Source of the DNA: Cohaesibacter gelatinilyticus
GTDB taxonomy: Bacteria; Pseudomonadota; Alphaproteobacteria; Rhizobiales; Cohaesibacteraceae
NCBI RefSeq assembly: GCF_900215605.1
Contig: NZ_OBEL01000004.1
Coordinates: 248,001-312,000, forward strand
Length of the DNA stretch: 64,000 nucleotides
Direction: 5' to 3'
A program made the translations under genes and the position numbers. The notes beneath the pieces were generated by a model. It did no database searches. It had not been told where the DNA came from and saw nothing but the letters and a program-made list of their open reading frames with translations. Below are positions 42,633 through 50,576 of this stretch, one piece after another. Within the stretch, counting starts at the first letter, position 1, and every line of letters begins with the position of its first letter.

Positions 42633-44720
42633 ATGAGGCAAATCGTGCAGGACCCAATCACTTCTGATATTCCGAACAAAGAGCAAAAAGAAGCATTGGT
42701 CGTGTTTCAACCAAGTGGCAAGCGCGGCCGGTTTGCTCATGGAACCAACGTTCTGGATGCTGCACGATCACTGGGTGTTTATATTGAGTCTGTGTGTGGC
42801 GGACGGGGAATCTGCGGGCGTTGCCAGATTGAGATAGCTGAAGGGTCCTTTGCAAAAGACGGAATTCAATCGCACCAGGACCACCTCACTGCTTTTTCCG
42901 AAAAAGAAAAACGCTATTCTGAATTGCGAGATCTGAAGGATGGGCGCCGTCTTTCCTGTTCGGCTCAAGTTCAGGGCGATCTGATGGTGGATGTACCTCA
43001 GGATGTTCAGATCAATGCCCAAGTGGTTCGCAAGCGTGCAGAAGTCCTGCATATCAAGCCGGATCCCTCCACCCGTCTGATTACCGTATCCGTTGAGGAG
43101 CCGGATATGCATAAAGGGGAAAGTGACGCCAGTCGTCTGTTGCAAGCGCTTCGCCAACAGGCGGATCTGAGGCATTTGACGCTCGATCCATCTCTTTTTG
43201 CCAAATTGCAGACTTGTCTTCGAGAAGGAAAATGGCAGGTCACTGCAGCCATTCATCAGGACCGAGAAACTGATCCTGCCAGTGTGATTGCCTTATGGCC
43301 TGGTAAGCGACCACGTGGTTATGGCATTGCCATTGATATCGGCTCGACAACCATTGCGGCTCACTTGTGCGACTTGAGTAATGGGCGCGCCGTTGCTTCA
43401 TCAGGAACTGCCAATCCTCAAATCCGCTTTGGCGAAGATTTGATGTCGCGCGTCTCTTATATCCAGATGAATCCCGGCCGCCTACCGGATCTGGTCAAGG
43501 CTGTGCGGGATGCCGTCAATGTTCTGATCACAAAGCTGGCAGGACAAATTGGACTTGCACCACAAGATATTCTGGAAGCAGTGATCGTCGCCAATCCGGT
43601 TATGCATCACATTTTTCTTGGCATAGACCCAGTTGAACTGGGTGGCGCTCCCTTTGCCCTATCCATCTCCGAAGCCCAGAATATTGCAGCACGAGATCTT
43701 TCTCTATCTCTGCATCCAGCGGGACGTGTTTATGTCTTGCCGTGTATCGCCGGGCATGTCGGTGCGGATGCAGCTGCCGTGGCATTGACTGAAGTCCCCT
43801 ACCAATCGGATGAAACCCAACTGATCATCGATGTGGGAACCAATGCCGAAATTCTGCTTGGCAACAAAGATCGGTTGCTGGCGGCTTCTTCGCCTACGGG
43901 TCCTGCCTTTGAGGGGGCGGAGATTTCTTGCGGGCAACGTGCTGCGCCGGGTGCGATAGAGCGGGTCCGTATCGATCGTCAAACCCTGGAACCGCGCATC
44001 AAGGTGATCGGCATTGATCACTGGTCGGATGAACCTGAATTTCTTGAAGAAATTGATAAGGTTGGGGTAACTGGTATTTGCGGTTCCGGTATTGTGGAGG
44101 TTATTGCCGAGATGTATCTGAGCGGCATTCTTTCCAGCGATGGTGTTATCCAGCCGCATATGGCAGAGCGTAGTGATCGAATCGAGGCGGATGGACGGAC
44201 CCATCAATATTGTCTCTGGGATGGAGCAGTGCCGCTGACAATCAAGCAAACCGATGTTCGGGCCATCCAGTTGGCCAAAGCAGCTCTTTATGCAGGGGCA
44301 AAATTGCTGATGGAAAAACTTGGCGTCACCCAGCTTGATCGCATCAAACTGGCAGGTGCCTTTGGTTCCTTCATAGATCCTGATTATGCCATGATCCTGG
44401 GCCTCATTCCCGATTGTTCACTGCAAGTGGTATCAGGCGTTGGCAATGCTGCAGGGACAGGCGCGCACAAGGCTTTGATCAGTCGAACTGCCAGACGGGA
44501 AATTGAGCAGGCGGTTCATGACATTGAAAAGGTGGAGACCGCAGTGGAAGCCAAGTTCCAGGAACATTTCATTGATGCAATGGCCTTCCCTAACAAGGTC
44601 GATCCATTTCCTCTGCTCAGATCTCAAAGAGAATTACCTGCTTTCGAAGCTATGACGCAGGAAAACAGCAACAAGCCCCGCCGCCGGGGTGGCAGAAGGG
44701 CTCGTGGTCGTGCTTCTTAA
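42633..44720 (+). CDS. RACo-type ATP-dependent reductive activator of corrinoid proteins, with Arg-rich tail
   Basis: 695 aa. An N-terminal 2Fe-2S ferredoxin domain (SVCGGRGICGRC, C-x5-C-x2-C, later RLSCSAQ) is followed by linker and DUF4445/ASKHA-type ATPase domains (GIAIDIGSTTIAAHLCDL, IIDVGTNAEILLGN, SPTGPAFEGAEISCGQRAAPGAIE and KLAGAFGSFIDPDYAM). It should return inactive Co(II) corrinoid to Co(I) using an electron donor and ATP. The C-terminus KPRRRGGRRARGRAS repeats the Arg/Gly tail of the preceding gene product. ATG 42633 is chosen over GTG 42621; the ribosome site is weak. Convergent with bmt. Confidence 0.92.
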   Translation: MRQIVQDPITSDIPNKEQKEALVVFQPSGKRGRFAHGTNVLDAARSLGVYIESVCGGRGICGRCQIEIAEGSFAKDGIQSHQDHLTAFSEKEKRYSELRDLKDGRRLSCSAQVQGDLMVDVPQDVQINAQVVRKRAEVLHIKPDPSTRLITVSVEEPDMHKGESDASRLLQALRQQADLRHLTLDPSLFAKLQTCLREGKWQVTAAIHQDRETDPASVIALWPGKRPRGYGIAIDIGSTTIAAHLCDLSNGRAVASSGTANPQIRFGEDLMSRVSYIQMNPGRLPDLVKAVRDAVNVLITKLAGQIGLAPQDILEAVIVANPVMHHIFLGIDPVELGGAPFALSISEAQNIAARDLSLSLHPAGRVYVLPCIAGHVGADAAAVALTEVPYQSDETQLIIDVGTNAEILLGNKDRLLAASSPTGPAFEGAEISCGQRAAPGAIERVRIDRQTLEPRIKVIGIDHWSDEPEFLEEIDKVGVTGICGSGIVEVIAEMYLSGILSSDGVIQPHMAERSDRIEADGRTHQYCLWDGAVPLTIKQTDVRAIQLAKAALYAGAKLLMEKLGVTQLDRIKLAGAFGSFIDPDYAMILGLIPDCSLQVVSGVGNAAGTGAHKALISRTARREIEQAVHDIEKVETAVEAKFQEHFIDAMAFPNKVDPFPLLRSQRELPAFEAMTQENSNKPRRRGGRRARGRAS

Positions 44721-44754
44721 TTCATTGGGCGTGCGCAACATTTGGTGCCTGATT

Positions 44755-44777
44755 AAAAGTCTCTAAATGAGACTTTT
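44755..44777. terminator. Bidirectional terminator overlapping the bmt stop codon
   Basis: A perfect 9-bp stem AAAAGTCTC/GAGACTTTT with TAAAT loop. On the minus strand it begins at the bmt stop codon (TAA at 44778-44776); on the plus strand it ends the RACo transcript, with TTTTAG following the stem. Confidence 0.75.
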
Positions 44778-45819
44778 AGCTGCGGCGTCTGCGTCCGCCA
44801 CGACGGTTTCGTGCAATATCTTCATCGTCGCGTGGTGGCGATACAAGGTGGCCGATTTCACTTTCAATCGCTTCGCGCGTTGGACGTTCGCCCCGCACAT
44901 GGCTATCCATGGCCTCACGCATTGCTGCCAGATGATGCGGAGATGTGCCGCAGCAGCCGCCGACGATTGAGGCCCCAGCATCCAGCGCCATATGCATATA
45001 TTTGCCCATCAGATCTGGCGTGCCGGTATAAACGACCTTATCGCCCTGAATCTCGGGAATACCGCAATTGGCTTTGGCAATGACAATAGCTTCTGGATAA
45101 GCCTCGGTGAGTGAGAGGATCGCTACCAGCAAATCGGATGCGCCAACACCGCAATTTGAGCCAATGGCTGCAGGCTTATGGCCAATTTCCTCTTCGATCT
45201 TATCCGCAAGGTCACCAAGACCTTTAGGCGGCAAACCCATCATGGTTTTGCCCGCGCTGTCGAAACTCGCGGTGACAGTGAAAGGAAGGCCGACACCGGC
45301 GCAAGCTTCAGCCGCCGCTCTGATTTCATCAGGTGACGACATTGTTTCGATCCAGAGCAGATCAACGTCGGCATCTTTCAATGCCTGTGCTTGTTCGCGG
45401 AAACTATCAACCGCGTCTTCATGGGTGAGATCACCCATTGGTTGGAACAATTCTCCGGTTGGGCCAATGGAACCCGCAACAAGAACGTCTCGATCTTTAA
45501 CGCTCTGGGCAACCTCGCGGGCGAGCTCGACAGCCAACTTGTTCCACTTGCTCACATTGCCCTGAAAGTGATGCAGCTTTAGCCGATGGCGATTGCAGCC
45601 AAATGTATTGGTCAGGATGATATCGGAGCCCGCATCCACAAAACTCTGATGCAGAGCTCGGATTTTATCCGGCTGGGTTTCATTCCATTCTTCTGGTGGC
45701 CATCCGGATTCCAGCCCTACGGGGAAGAGATTGGTGCCGGTTGCCCCATCCGCCAGCAACGCTCCTTTTTGGGAAATCAGCTCTTTAAGCCTATTCAGCT
45801 TGGCATTATCAACCGCCAT
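44776..45819 (-). CDS. bmt: Homocysteine/betaine S-methyltransferase (Bmt type) with Arg-rich tail
   Basis: 347 aa zinc-dependent homocysteine S-methyltransferase barrel: LLADGATGTNLFPVGLESG, ILTNTFGCNRHRL, VAGSIGPTGE, GSNCGVGASDLL and the zinc pair GGCCGTSPHHLAAM. Together with the N-C-G Cys these bind Zn. Bmt enzymes transfer a methyl from glycine betaine to homocysteine, giving dimethylglycine and methionine, a parallel route to the corrinoid one. The C-terminus NRRGGRRRRS matches the Arg/Gly tails of its neighbours. ATG 45819 with GGAAGGA is used; the TTG at 45843 has no site. It is transcribed apart from the dehydrogenase gene, because a terminator stands between. Confidence 0.9.
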   Translation of the reverse strand: MAVDNAKLNRLKELISQKGALLADGATGTNLFPVGLESGWPPEEWNETQPDKIRALHQSFVDAGSDIILTNTFGCNRHRLKLHHFQGNVSKWNKLAVELAREVAQSVKDRDVLVAGSIGPTGELFQPMGDLTHEDAVDSFREQAQALKDADVDLLWIETMSSPDEIRAAAEACAGVGLPFTVTASFDSAGKTMMGLPPKGLGDLADKIEEEIGHKPAAIGSNCGVGASDLLVAILSLTEAYPEAIVIAKANCGIPEIQGDKVVYTGTPDLMGKYMHMALDAGASIVGGCCGTSPHHLAAMREAMDSHVRGERPTREAIESEIGHLVSPPRDDEDIARNRRGGRRRRS

Positions 45820-45891
45820 GGGGACAGTCCTTCCTTCAGTCAAATCCAGTCTGTAGCTAATAGGGATGGGGCCGGTAATAACGATATCAAT

Positions 45892-45920
45892 TGCGACATG
45901 CTCTGGAGCAAATGCGACAT
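45892..45920 (-). promoter_or_regulatory. Direct-repeat operator candidate before bmt
   Basis: TGCGACAT occurs at 45892-45899 and 45913-45920, exactly 21 nt apart. Read on the minus strand this is ATGTCGCA-N13-ATGTCGCA, the same half-site and spacing type as at 38261 and 40232. Confidence 0.5.
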
Positions 45921-45961
45921 CGGTAATTCATTTGCCCTGTCAGCATCTGATACAAAAGAAA

Positions 45962-45984
45962 AAGACCCTGCTATACAGGGCCTT
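45962..45984 (-). terminator. Terminator after the dimethylglycine-dehydrogenase-type gene
   Basis: On the minus strand, AAGGCCCTG pairs with CAGGGTCTT (one G-T pair), 5-nt loop, followed by a T-rich tract (TTTCTTTTG). It lies 43 nt after the dehydrogenase stop and separates that gene from bmt. Confidence 0.8.
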
Positions 45985-46026
45985 CATCCAGCTTGCTCAC
46001 CATTTATTCAAAGCATCAACGCTCTA

Positions 46027-48537
46027 TCAGCTCCGCAATCTTTCGTTGGTTGGATCGAACGGAGAATCTCCGATGATGGTGGCACGATGGCGATTGCCGA
46101 GAATTTCAATCTCGAATTCTTCTCCTTCACCAGACATTGCAGGAGGAACCATAGCCAATGCCAGGCTTTTTTCGAGACGCCAGCCATAGCCGCCAGATGT
46201 GGCACGGCCGATCATTTCACCATCTTTATAAATGGCTTCGGAACCACGCGCATCCGCATCGGTGACATCATGAACTTCCATCGTGACCAGCTGCCATTTG
46301 CGTCCCGCATCTTCGCGAGCCTGTAGACCTGCCTTGCCACGATAATCATTTTTCTTGTTATTGATGAAGCGATCCAGACCACTCTCCAACGCGCTATATT
46401 CAATGGACAATTCTCGTGCGATGAATTTGTAGGTCTTCTCAAGACGCATGGAATCCATGGCACGAATGCCATATGGCTTCAGACCATGCTCGGCACCCGC
46501 TTCCATCAATGCATCAAAGATTGCATTCTGTTGTTCGATTGGGTGATGCAGCTCCCAACCAAGTTCACCGACAAAGTTTACCCGGACCGCCATTGCAGAA
46601 GCACGTGCAATGCTGATCGGCTGGCCGGTGAGCCAAGGGAAGGTCTCATTTGAGAGATCTGTATCAGTTACCTTCTGCAAGATTTGACGGGCTTTCGGAC
46701 CGGTCAGAACTAGCACACCATATTTGGTCGTGACCAGTTCCATTGAAACCGAACCGTCATTTGGTAGCAGTTTCTGTAGATAGTCATAATCATGGCGCTC
46801 CAGTGCACCAGCAAAGACCAGATAATAGCTCTGATCGCCAGTTTTCAGAACCGAGAATTCCGACAATACACCACCGCTCTCACTGAGCAGATAGGACAGG
46901 ATGATACGGCCGGACTTCAAAGGCATCTTGTTGGTGGTGATGGCGTTTAGCCATGTTTCAGCACCGGGGCCTTTCACTTCAACCTTTGCAAAGGCAGTCA
47001 GATCCAGAAGACCTGCATTCTGCGTGGTATTTTTGACTTCATTGCCGACATGCTCGAAGTAATTGGAGCGGCGGAACGAGTATTTCTCGACAATCCGGCC
47101 ATCTTCAAATGCAGGAGAGTGGTTTTCTTTCAAAAGAACGTCTGGCAGGTTCAAATCCGCTTCGCTCAGCTCATAGCCTTCTGGCGCAAACCAGTTCGGA
47201 CGCTCCCAGCCATAGACAGATCCGAAGACGGCGCCAAGAGCCTTCATGCGGCTATAACAAGGAGAGGTTTTAAGAGGGCGAGCCGCAGCGCGCTCTTCAT
47301 CAGGATAGTGAACTGTGAAGACAGCTGCATAAGCCTCTTCGCACTTTTCCTTCAGATATCCACGACTTGCATAAGGGCCAAACCGACGTGGGTCTACGCC
47401 CATCATATCAATGGAAGGCTCGCCTTCGACCATCCATTCAGCCAACTGCCAGCCAGCGCCACCGGCCGCGGTGATGCCGAAGGAATGACCTTCATTCAGC
47501 CATACATTCTTCTTGTTCCAAGCCGGGCCGATGATTGGGCTGCCATCAGGGGTGTAGGCAATTGCACCATTATAAACCTGCTTGATGCCCACTTCACCGA
47601 AGGCTGGAACGCGCTCGATAGCGGTCTCGATATATGGCATCAAACGATCGAGATCTTCCTGGAAGAGCTCATATTCTGATTCATCCGATGGGCCATCAAC
47701 ATAACAAGCAGGCGCACCAATTTCGTAAGGGCCAAGCAGAAGGCCACCATTTTCTTCGCGCATATACCATGAACTGTCAGATTCACGCAGGACGCCCATT
47801 TCTGGCAGACCTTTTTCGCGCAACTCACGAATGGCGTCATGAGGCTCGGTAACAATATATTGGTGCTCAACAGGCAGAACCGGAATGTCGAGGCCTAGCA
47901 TCGCACCGGTTTTGCGAGCGAAGGAACCGGTACAGCAGACAATATGCTCACAAGTGATATCACCCTTGTCTGTCTTGACCACATATTCGCCATTTGGTTT
48001 TTCATCGACACCAAGTACACTGGTATAGCGATAGATTTCCGCTCCGCCAGCACGCGCGCCTTTGGCGAAAGCCTGGGTTAGATCGGCAGGCTGCACATAA
48101 CCATCATCAGGATGCTGAATAGCACCGATAATACCTTCCGGATTGTAAAGTGGCCAGATATCGGAGACTTCTTCGGGTGTGAGGAAATTCACGTCAACAC
48201 CGATGGTCTTAGCGACGCCGGCATAATACTTATACTCATCCAGACGATCTTGCGTGCGGGCAAGGCGGATATTGGAGACCTTGCGCAAGCCAACATTCTG
48301 ACCAGTCTCGGCTTCAATGGAATTGTACAAATCAACAGAATAACGATGGATTTGGCCGACAGAATAACTGAGATTGAACAGCGGCAATAGCCCGGCAGCA
48401 TGCCAGGTTGAACCTGATGTCAGCTCCTTGCGTTCGATCAGAACGACATCATCCCAACCTTTTTTGACCAGATGATAGAGTGTGGAAGCGCCAACAACGC
48501 CTCCACCAATGACGACTACACGTGCGTGCGATTTCAT
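46027..48537 (-). CDS. Dimethylglycine/sarcosine dehydrogenase-type FAD protein with GcvT domain
   Basis: 836 aa. N-terminal FAD oxidoreductase of the DAO family (VVVIGGGVVGASTLYHLVKKG) with SGSTWHAAGLLP, in which His46 fits the covalent-FAD histidine of dimethylglycine dehydrogenase. A FAO middle domain follows, then a GcvT-like THF domain (about 430-835; GLLDLTAFAKVEVKGPGAETWLN, FVGELGWELHHP). It would oxidise dimethylglycine or sarcosine and load the C1 unit on THF. Product of the adjacent MttB-like enzyme or Bmt would be its substrate. Divergent from the methyltransferase gene across 421 bases. Confidence 0.9.
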   Translation of the reverse strand: MKSHARVVVIGGGVVGASTLYHLVKKGWDDVVLIERKELTSGSTWHAAGLLPLFNLSYSVGQIHRYSVDLYNSIEAETGQNVGLRKVSNIRLARTQDRLDEYKYYAGVAKTIGVDVNFLTPEEVSDIWPLYNPEGIIGAIQHPDDGYVQPADLTQAFAKGARAGGAEIYRYTSVLGVDEKPNGEYVVKTDKGDITCEHIVCCTGSFARKTGAMLGLDIPVLPVEHQYIVTEPHDAIRELREKGLPEMGVLRESDSSWYMREENGGLLLGPYEIGAPACYVDGPSDESEYELFQEDLDRLMPYIETAIERVPAFGEVGIKQVYNGAIAYTPDGSPIIGPAWNKKNVWLNEGHSFGITAAGGAGWQLAEWMVEGEPSIDMMGVDPRRFGPYASRGYLKEKCEEAYAAVFTVHYPDEERAAARPLKTSPCYSRMKALGAVFGSVYGWERPNWFAPEGYELSEADLNLPDVLLKENHSPAFEDGRIVEKYSFRRSNYFEHVGNEVKNTTQNAGLLDLTAFAKVEVKGPGAETWLNAITTNKMPLKSGRIILSYLLSESGGVLSEFSVLKTGDQSYYLVFAGALERHDYDYLQKLLPNDGSVSMELVTTKYGVLVLTGPKARQILQKVTDTDLSNETFPWLTGQPISIARASAMAVRVNFVGELGWELHHPIEQQNAIFDALMEAGAEHGLKPYGIRAMDSMRLEKTYKFIARELSIEYSALESGLDRFINNKKNDYRGKAGLQAREDAGRKWQLVTMEVHDVTDADARGSEAIYKDGEMIGRATSGGYGWRLEKSLALAMVPPAMSGEGEEFEIEILGNRHRATIIGDSPFDPTNERLRS

Positions 48538-48958
48538 GCCAATCCTCCCGCATGATCAAGGCACCCTGTTCTCGCCATTCCTTCTGAGCAAGTCCGAATG
48601 AAAAAAGGGGCCTGTTCTGTCTTTCTTTTCAAGATTAGAAATCTTTCATCCAAACAAGAGGTTTTGGAGCGACAGGAAATATCGTGATATCGCCATAGAG
48701 CAGATAAATCATGCATAATTTGGGAAATGCCATGGCCTTGTTTTTGTTTGATCCAAAGAAGAGATCTCTCCGTTTCGACCCAAATGTCGTTTTTGAACCG
48801 ATTGAAGACGCAAACAAGGCGTGATCAAAAAGCACAGAACGGCAGAGTGGATAGACAGCTTGTTTTTGCCACCCTTGCATAATCAACAAATTGACAGCGA
48901 TGGTGCGCAAAGATCGAAACATGCCAGATGACAAGATAAGTAAGAATGGGAGAGAGCT
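48538..48958. promoter_or_regulatory. Divergent control region of the dehydrogenase and MttB-like genes
   Basis: A 421-base gap. It must hold promoters for both genes. One ATGTCG half-site is at 48784-48789, without a convincing partner 21-22 nt away. No ORF, terminator or repeat beyond this was recognised. Confidence 0.35.
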
Positions 48959-50518
48959 ATGGCCGATGGGGATGCCCGTGGAGCAAGACGGAGTGCTCGA
49001 GGAGGAGGACGTGCCGCAAGAAGACAGGCACGGGGTGCTTCTGTTTCCAGCGTTGCAGCGCCAAGTTATCTGAAGCGGCAGATTCCTCTGGTCGAATATC
49101 TTACCGAGGAAGGCCTGAATAAAATCGAGGCTCAAGCCGATCGCATGCTGGCGGAAATAGGTCTGGAATTTCGTGAAGATCCGGAGGTGTTGGAGATCTG
49201 GCGCACTGCAGGAGCAGAAGTAGAAGGAGAGCGGGTTCGTTTTCCAAAAGGAATGCTTCGTGAATTGATCAAGACTGCTCCGTCCGAATTCACGCAATAT
49301 GCTCGCAATCGCGAGCGTTCGGTTCAGATTGGTGGCAACAATACTGTCTTTGCTCCGGTTTATGGCCCCCCTTTTGTTATAGATCTGGATAAGGGCCGCC
49401 GCTATGGCACCATTGAAGATTTCCAGAATTTCGTAAAACTGGCCTACCAGTCTCCGCACCTGCATCATTCAGGTGGCACAGTTTGCGAACCGGTAGATAT
49501 TGCGGTCAATAAACGCCATTTTGATATGGTTTATGCGCACCTGAAATATTCAGACAAACCATTCATGGGATCAGTCACAGCTCCGGAACGGGCCGAGGAT
49601 TCCGTGGCGATGGCTCGATTGGCCTTTGGTGAGGAATTTGTCGATCAGAACTGTGTCATGATCCAGCTGATCAACGCCAATTCTCCGCTTGTCTTTGATG
49701 CGACCATGCTGGGTGCTTTGAAAGTTTATGCTCGCGCCAATCAGGCCTGTATCGTATCACCTTTCATTCTGGCAGGAGCCATGAGCCCGGTTACCGTGGC
49801 TGGTACCTTGTCCCAAGTCTATTGTGAAGGGCTTGCTGCTGCTGCATTGACCCAGCTGATCCGCCCCGGTGCGCCAGTTGTTTTTGGTGCTTTTGTGTCT
49901 TCCATCTCCATGCAATCCGGCGCACCGACTTTCGGATCTCCAGAGGGCTCATTGTTGCTTTCTGGCGCCGCTCAAATTGCCCGTCGTCTTGGTTTGCCAT
50001 TCCGCTCCGGTGGGTCTTTCACAGCCTCAAAAGTGCCTGACGCACAAGCGGCTCAGGAAAGCGCCCATACCATTTTGGCCACCGTGCAATCTGGTGTTAA
50101 CTTCTGCCTGCACTCTGCTGGTTGGCTGGAAGGTGGACTTTGCTCCTCTTATGAGAAGCTGGTCATGGATGCAGATCAACTGGGCATGATGCATGTACTT
50201 GCAAAGGGCATCGATCTCAGTGATGAGGCCCTTGCATGGGATGCTTTCAATGAAGTGGGACCAGGCGGCCATTTCCTGGGCGCAGAACACACTCAGCGCA
50301 ACTTTGAGACCGCTTTCTATCGTTCAACTATTGCTGACAACAATTCGTTCGAGCAATGGGAAAGTGACGGCAAGCTGGATGCTGCCTCGCGCGCAAACAA
50401 GCAATGGAAAGAAATGTTGGCCAATTACCAGCCACCTGAGCTTGATGTGGCAATTGATGATGCTCTGCAGGATTTCATTACCCGACGTAAATCGGAATTT
50501 CCGGACAGCAATGTCTAA
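48959..50518 (+). CDS. MttB-superfamily methyltransferase without pyrrolysine (MtgB-like) with Arg-rich N-terminus
   Basis: 519 aa of the trimethylamine methyltransferase family (YLTEEGLNKIEAQADRMLAEIGLEF, NRERSVQIGGNNTVFAPVYGPPFVIDL, GGTVCEPVDIAVNKRHFDM, GAFVSSISMQSGAPTFGSPEGSLLLSGAAQIARRLGLPFRSGG). There is no in-frame TAG, so it is a non-pyrrolysine member; characterised relatives demethylate glycine betaine (MtgB), proline betaine or carnitine. The first ~33 residues (GARRSARGGGRAARRQARGA) are Arg/Gly-rich and precede the conserved fold, like the C-terminal tails of its partner proteins. GGGAGAGAG stands before the ATG. Confidence 0.9.
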   Translation: MADGDARGARRSARGGGRAARRQARGASVSSVAAPSYLKRQIPLVEYLTEEGLNKIEAQADRMLAEIGLEFREDPEVLEIWRTAGAEVEGERVRFPKGMLRELIKTAPSEFTQYARNRERSVQIGGNNTVFAPVYGPPFVIDLDKGRRYGTIEDFQNFVKLAYQSPHLHHSGGTVCEPVDIAVNKRHFDMVYAHLKYSDKPFMGSVTAPERAEDSVAMARLAFGEEFVDQNCVMIQLINANSPLVFDATMLGALKVYARANQACIVSPFILAGAMSPVTVAGTLSQVYCEGLAAAALTQLIRPGAPVVFGAFVSSISMQSGAPTFGSPEGSLLLSGAAQIARRLGLPFRSGGSFTASKVPDAQAAQESAHTILATVQSGVNFCLHSAGWLEGGLCSSYEKLVMDADQLGMMHVLAKGIDLSDEALAWDAFNEVGPGGHFLGAEHTQRNFETAFYRSTIADNNSFEQWESDGKLDAASRANKQWKEMLANYQPPELDVAIDDALQDFITRRKSEFPDSNV

Positions 50519-50535
50519 AGCATGTTCCCGCAAAT

Positions 50536-50563
50536 ATCAGGGCAGTTGTACAACTGCCCTGAT
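50536..50563. terminator. Perfect 28-nt palindromic terminator
   Basis: ATCAGGGCAGTT pairs with AACTGCCCTGAT around GTAC (12-bp stem). It sits 17 nt after the MttB-like stop, before the convergent MFS gene, with T-rich bases on both sides, so it probably ends both transcripts. Confidence 0.8.
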
Positions 50564-50576
50564 TTGATCTTGTGGT

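Noticed and set aside
48635-49468. 277-aa minus-strand ORF over the start of the MttB-like gene
   Set aside because: It overlaps the conserved MttB-like coding sequence in antisense, shows no recognisable domain, and its codons mirror those of the real gene.
48959-50518. Pyrrolysine-type MttB with read-through TAG
   Set aside because: The frame is open without any in-frame TAG up to a normal TAA stop, and no pyl genes are present; it is the non-pyrrolysine branch.
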